Shown in pieces: positions 61,092-64,000 of a DNA stretch of 64,000 nt (positions within the stretch are counted from its first letter, which is position 1; every line of letters begins with the position of its first letter). The notes beneath the pieces are model-generated. The model saw only the letters and a list, made by a program, of their open reading frames with translations. It was not told where the DNA came from and searched no databases. Position numbers and translations under genes: made by a program. The DNA comes from CAWCON01 sp963797185. GTDB taxonomy: Bacteria > Patescibacteriota > Saccharimonadia > Saccharimonadales > UBA4665. Location: the NCBI GenBank assembly GCA_963797185.1, contig CAWCON010000001.1, forward strand, positions 62,001 through 126,000, read 5' to 3'.

Positions 61092-61949
61092 TTATAGTAA
61101 ACCGAATAAGTAACTGCCGTAGCCAGATTTTGTTAAGCCACCAGCCAGATTTTTTAGTTGCTGCTTATCAATAAAACCTTGCCGGTAAGCCGCCTCTTCA
61201 ATACACCCGATCTTTAAACCTTGTCTTTCTTCTATGACTTGAATGAATTGAGCTGCCTGATTCATGCTGGCAAATGTACCGGTATCCAACCATGCCGTTC
61301 CGCGGTCAAGCAGGCAAACTTTTAGTTTATTCTTCTTTAAATAGGCATCAAGAACCGACGTAATTTCTATTTCGCCGCGATTACTCGGCTGGACTTCTTT
61401 GGCAATAGCGATCACATCGTTATCGGTGAAATACAGTCCAGCATTAGCGTAATTTGATTTGGGATGTTCTGGCTTCTCTTCTATTGAAAGTACGTTCATT
61501 TCGGCATCAAATTCGTAGACTCCGTATCCAGTTGGGTTCTGGACTGGTGCCGCAAATCCAATAGCACCGTTGACGTCCATAAACGAACGCAATTTATCTT
61601 CCAAGCCAGTCCCGTAAAAAATGTTATCACCAAGTATCATGGCGACTTTATCGTCACCAATAAAGTCAGCACCGACAATATAAGCGTCAGCTAAGCCGCG
61701 TGGTGTTTCCTGGATCTTATACTGAAAACTGCAGCCGATTTGTGAACCATCGCCAAGCAGTTCCTGAAAACGGGGCAGGTCAACCGAATTTACGATAATA
61801 AGTATGTCGCGAATACCGCCATTAATAAGAGTGCTGAGCGGATAGTAGATCATTGGTTTGTCGTAGATCGGCATTAACTGTTTGCTGGTTGCCTTAGTGA
61901 TTGGATAGAGACGTGAGCCGGTCCCGGCGGCCAAAACAATACCCTTCAT
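61092..61949 (-). CDS. rfbA: Glucose-1-phosphate thymidylyltransferase
   Basis: A 285-aa enzyme that joins glucose-1-phosphate and dTTP to give dTDP-glucose, the first step to dTDP-L-rhamnose. Signature MKGIVLAAGTGSRLYPITKA, then the TSKQLMPIYDKPMIYYPLS stretch, ILGDNIFYGTG and AWLDTGTFASM. An AAAAGGAG SD precedes the ATG, which overlaps the rfbD stop (ATGA). Last gene of the rfbBCDA run. Confidence 0.95.
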   Translation of the reverse strand: MKGIVLAAGTGSRLYPITKATSKQLMPIYDKPMIYYPLSTLINGGIRDILIIVNSVDLPRFQELLGDGSQIGCSFQYKIQETPRGLADAYIVGADFIGDDKVAMILGDNIFYGTGLEDKLRSFMDVNGAIGFAAPVQNPTGYGVYEFDAEMNVLSIEEKPEHPKSNYANAGLYFTDNDVIAIAKEVQPSNRGEIEITSVLDAYLKKNKLKVCLLDRGTAWLDTGTFASMNQAAQFIQVIEERQGLKIGCIEEAAYRQGFIDKQQLKNLAGGLTKSGYGSYLFGLL

Positions 61950-62797
61950 GCTAACTCCTTTTCAACGTATGTTTTTAGATCATCATTCCAACTGTGCGAT
62001 TTAAAACCGGTTTTATGGATTTTCTGCAGGTCAAAAGTACTTTGCAGTGGCCTGGCTGCCGCTTCCGGTTTATCTTGATAATACTCGGCTGTTGAGATGT
62101 CAGTTACACTCAAATCAAAACCAGCCTGATCGAATACGCTTCGAGCAATATTTGCCCAGCTGGTCGGCATGCCACCATTGCTGACATTATAAATACCGAC
62201 TCGCGGATTATGCTTTAGTAAATGATCGATTGCCCGAACCAGCTCGTTCGTAAATGTTGGCCGACCGATTTGGTCGGCAACGACTGTCGGTGCAATACCT
62301 CTTCGACCTAAATCGAGCATTGTCCGGACAAAGTTTTTGCCATCGCCGATCACCCATGATGTGCGCACAATATAATATTTCGGCAATACACTGATCACAA
62401 TATCACCGGCTGCTTTAGTTTCTCCGTAAACATTGAGTGGACTAAACGGTTCGCTTTCGGTATGTGGTGTTTTGCTGCCGTCGAAGACATAATCCGTTGA
62501 AATATGAACGACACATAAATCATGTTTGAGTGCTTCAGTTGCAAGATCGTATAAGGCCACGGCGTTTATTGACCACGCAGCAAGCCGTCCGTCTGTCGTT
62601 TCAGCACCGTCAACGTTCGTATAGGCGGCGGCATTTATAAGGGTTGTAATGCCGCTCCAATCAAAGTTAGCCAATTGAGTTTTATTGGTGATATCGAGCT
62701 CGCCAACGTCAGCAGTCCTAGCTTGTGGATAACGCTCATGAAGGGCTCGCCCAAGCTGTCCGTTCGCTCCAATGATGAGAATTGACTCATCGTTCAT
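61946..62797 (-). CDS. rfbD: dTDP-4-dehydrorhamnose reductase
   Basis: A 283-aa SDR enzyme for the last step to dTDP-L-rhamnose. NAD(P) site ILIIGANGQLGRALHERY, LINAAAYTNVDGAETT, HISTDYVFDG and the catalytic YGETKAAGD. A complete member, unlike the shortened relative at 43911. Its start overlaps the rfbC stop by 4 bases (ATGA). Confidence 0.94.
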   Translation of the reverse strand: MNDESILIIGANGQLGRALHERYPQARTADVGELDITNKTQLANFDWSGITTLINAAAYTNVDGAETTDGRLAAWSINAVALYDLATEALKHDLCVVHISTDYVFDGSKTPHTESEPFSPLNVYGETKAAGDIVISVLPKYYIVRTSWVIGDGKNFVRTMLDLGRRGIAPTVVADQIGRPTFTNELVRAIDHLLKHNPRVGIYNVSNGGMPTSWANIARSVFDQAGFDLSVTDISTAEYYQDKPEAAARPLQSTFDLQKIHKTGFKSHSWNDDLKTYVEKELA

Positions 62798-63369
62798 GCT
62801 GCCGGCTCCATCGGTTTAATAGCCGAGAGTAGCGGATGGGCACGATCCCGATCCGACATGATGGCTTGCTTAAGTGGGATTGGCCAGGCAATATTGAGGG
62901 TTTGGTCGCCAAGATTTACAAAAACGTAGTCATCATACTTTTGGGGGCTCCAGTGATCATTCACGCTGTATATATAATAAGTATTATCTTCTAGCGTCTG
63001 GAACGAGTTCGCGATACCTTGCGGTAGAAACACGGCATGGTTCTGATCAAGGGTAAGGGTAACAACTTTACCAAATGTTGGGCCGCGGCGGAGGTCAAGG
63101 TAGGCAACAAAAACGCTGCCAGTAACAACTGAGATGTACTTATCCCATGGCTCAGAATGGAAACCGCGTGTTACGCCCCGTTGTTTGTTATAAGAAATAC
63201 TGTTTTGGACAACTTTAAACTGTTTCGGCATACCAGCCTCAACAAGTTTTTTTTGATGGAATTTCTCTTGGAACCAACCGCGTTCATCGCTAATCGAAGT
63301 AACATCAAATGTCAGTAATCCGGGCAGAGCTGTCGCGTGGCCAGTAAACTCAGTCGTTGCAACGGCCAT
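62794..63369 (-). CDS. rfbC: dTDP-4-dehydrorhamnose 3,5-epimerase
   Basis: A 191-aa cupin-fold epimerase. Key parts are ISDERGWFQEKFHQKKL, RGVTRGFHSEPWDKYI with the catalytic His, and FLPQGIANSFQTLEDNTYYI. It converts dTDP-4-keto-6-deoxyglucose to the rhamnose configuration. It starts 2 bases after the rfbB stop. Confidence 0.94.
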   Translation of the reverse strand: MAVATTEFTGHATALPGLLTFDVTSISDERGWFQEKFHQKKLVEAGMPKQFKVVQNSISYNKQRGVTRGFHSEPWDKYISVVTGSVFVAYLDLRRGPTFGKVVTLTLDQNHAVFLPQGIANSFQTLEDNTYYIYSVNDHWSPQKYDDYVFVNLGDQTLNIAWPIPLKQAIMSDRDRAHPLLSAIKPMEPAA

Positions 63370-63371
63370 AG

Positions 63372-64000
63372 CTATCTGCCTATTTCCTGGTATTTAGTTT
63401 CGGTGGCTTCTTTTTGAGGTTCCCACCAGGCTTTATTCTTTGTATACCAATCGATAGTCTTCTGCAGGCCATCTTTAAAATTGCTATAGATTGGCTGCCA
63501 CTGTAGCTGACTGCGTAATTTTGCAGCGTCGATCCCGTAACGCCGGTCGTGTCCTGGTCTATCAGCGACATGCTCGTAATCGTGCGCGTCCTTACCCATC
63601 AAGGTGAGGATTAATTCCAGGACTTGTTGATTGGTTTGCTCAGCATTGGCACCGACCATATAGGTGTCGCCAATGGTTCCCTTTTCTAAAATCATTAAGA
63701 TGGCAGCAGAATGATCTTCGGCATGAATCCAATCACGAATATTGTCTCCTTTGCCGTAGAGTTTTGGTTTTACACCTGACAGTATATTAGTGATTTGCCG
63801 CGGGATAAACTTTTCAACGTGTTGATACGGTCCGTAGTTGTTTGAACAGTTTGATAAGGTTGCTTGTACGCCAAAGCTTCTCACCCAGGCTCTGACCAGG
63901 TGATCCGAAGAGGCTTTAGTAGCAGAGTAAGGGCTGGATGGATTATAAGCACTTGTCTCAGTAAACTTGGGATCGCTTAACGTTAAGTCGCCGTATACCT
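63372..64000 (-). CDS. rfbB: dTDP-glucose 4,6-dehydratase, partial (runs off window)
   Basis: The C-terminal part of RfbB; the frame is open to the window edge and so the N-terminal NAD site lies outside. Just inside the edge is TETSAYNPSSPYSATKASSD with the catalytic Tyr and Lys (YxxxK). Then come SNCSNNYGPYQHVEKFIPRQ and the dTDP-binding RDWIHAEDHS. An internal GTG at 63884 is not the true start. First gene of the rhamnose operon. Confidence 0.93.
   Translation of the reverse strand, partial: VYGDLTLSDPKFTETSAYNPSSPYSATKASSDHLVRAWVRSFGVQATLSNCSNNYGPYQHVEKFIPRQITNILSGVKPKLYGKGDNIRDWIHAEDHSAAILMILEKGTIGDTYMVGANAEQTNQQVLELILTLMGKDAHDYEHVADRPGHDRRYGIDAAKLRSQLQWQPIYSNFKDGLQKTIDWYTKNKAWWEPQKEATETKYQEIGR

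Noticed and set aside
1..64000. CRISPR arrays, insertion sequences, rRNA genes
   Set aside because: No regularly spaced repeats, no transposase motifs with terminal repeats and no rRNA signature were seen anywhere in the window.
1134..64000. UGA recoded to glycine or tryptophan
   Set aside because: Clear genes such as yidC and jag end at TGA in tight operons, and no conserved protein needs in-frame TGA.

Overview
The window looks like a chromosomal segment from a Candidate Phyla Radiation bacterium, most likely of the Saccharibacteria (TM7) lineage. UGA is used only as a stop (jag, yidC and many others end in TGA), which argues against the UGA-recoded Gracilibacteria and Absconditabacteria. 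The gene set also fits: rpmH-rnpA-yidC-jag beside dnaA-dnaN-recF, a PrgI/TraC-like/VirB4 type IV secretion (T4SS) cluster with many small two-helix pilins, and a large block of glycosyltransferases. Translation starts are of two kinds: strong Shine-Dalgarno (SD) starts and apparently leaderless or near-leaderless starts.

Layout. 1-9.9 kb is mixed accessory and housekeeping: a DUF1761 membrane protein, an isolated purF whose real start is a rare non-ATG codon, a Crp/Fnr regulator, a four-gene putative signalling unit (membrane protein, 85-aa protein, PAS histidine kinase, receiver protein), a YihY/BrkB membrane protein, and three tiny related proteins with strong SD sites. 9.8-13 kb has two tRNA-Ser genes (GCU and UGA), two glycosylation genes and a small heat shock protein. 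13.1-32.1 kb is a T4SS locus: seven pilin-like genes on the minus strand (two a recent 668-bp tandem duplication with mosaic identity), then on the plus strand a VirB6/TrbL-like channel protein with a large exported domain, an unknown 504-aa protein, PrgI, a TraC-like protein, VirB4, an 886-aa membrane-anchored protein, a VirB1-like cell-wall hydrolase and a PEGA protein.

32.2-38.4 kb is the replication origin region. recF, dnaN and dnaA run left and rpmH, rnpA, yidC, jag and a tiny zinc-ribbon gene run right; consensus DnaA boxes lie between dnaA and rpmH. 38.6-64 kb is a surface-glycan region: GT4, GT2 and GT-C glycosyltransferases, a Wzm/Wzt-type ABC exporter, a methyltransferase-glycosyltransferase fusion, a 1030-aa multidomain glycosyltransferase with a WsaF-like C-terminus, a secreted repeat adhesin, a frameshifted FAD oxidoreductase, GtrA, a flippase-like protein and the dTDP-L-rhamnose operon rfbBCDA, whose first gene runs off the end. 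Together these suggest a rhamnose-containing polysaccharide exported by an ABC transporter.

The most unusual items are the dispersed small-protein family (3264-3434, 7556-7690, 8760-8942), the purF start, the self-recombining pilin array, and the mini zinc-ribbon gene coupled to jag. All product names rest on reading motifs; no database search was run.
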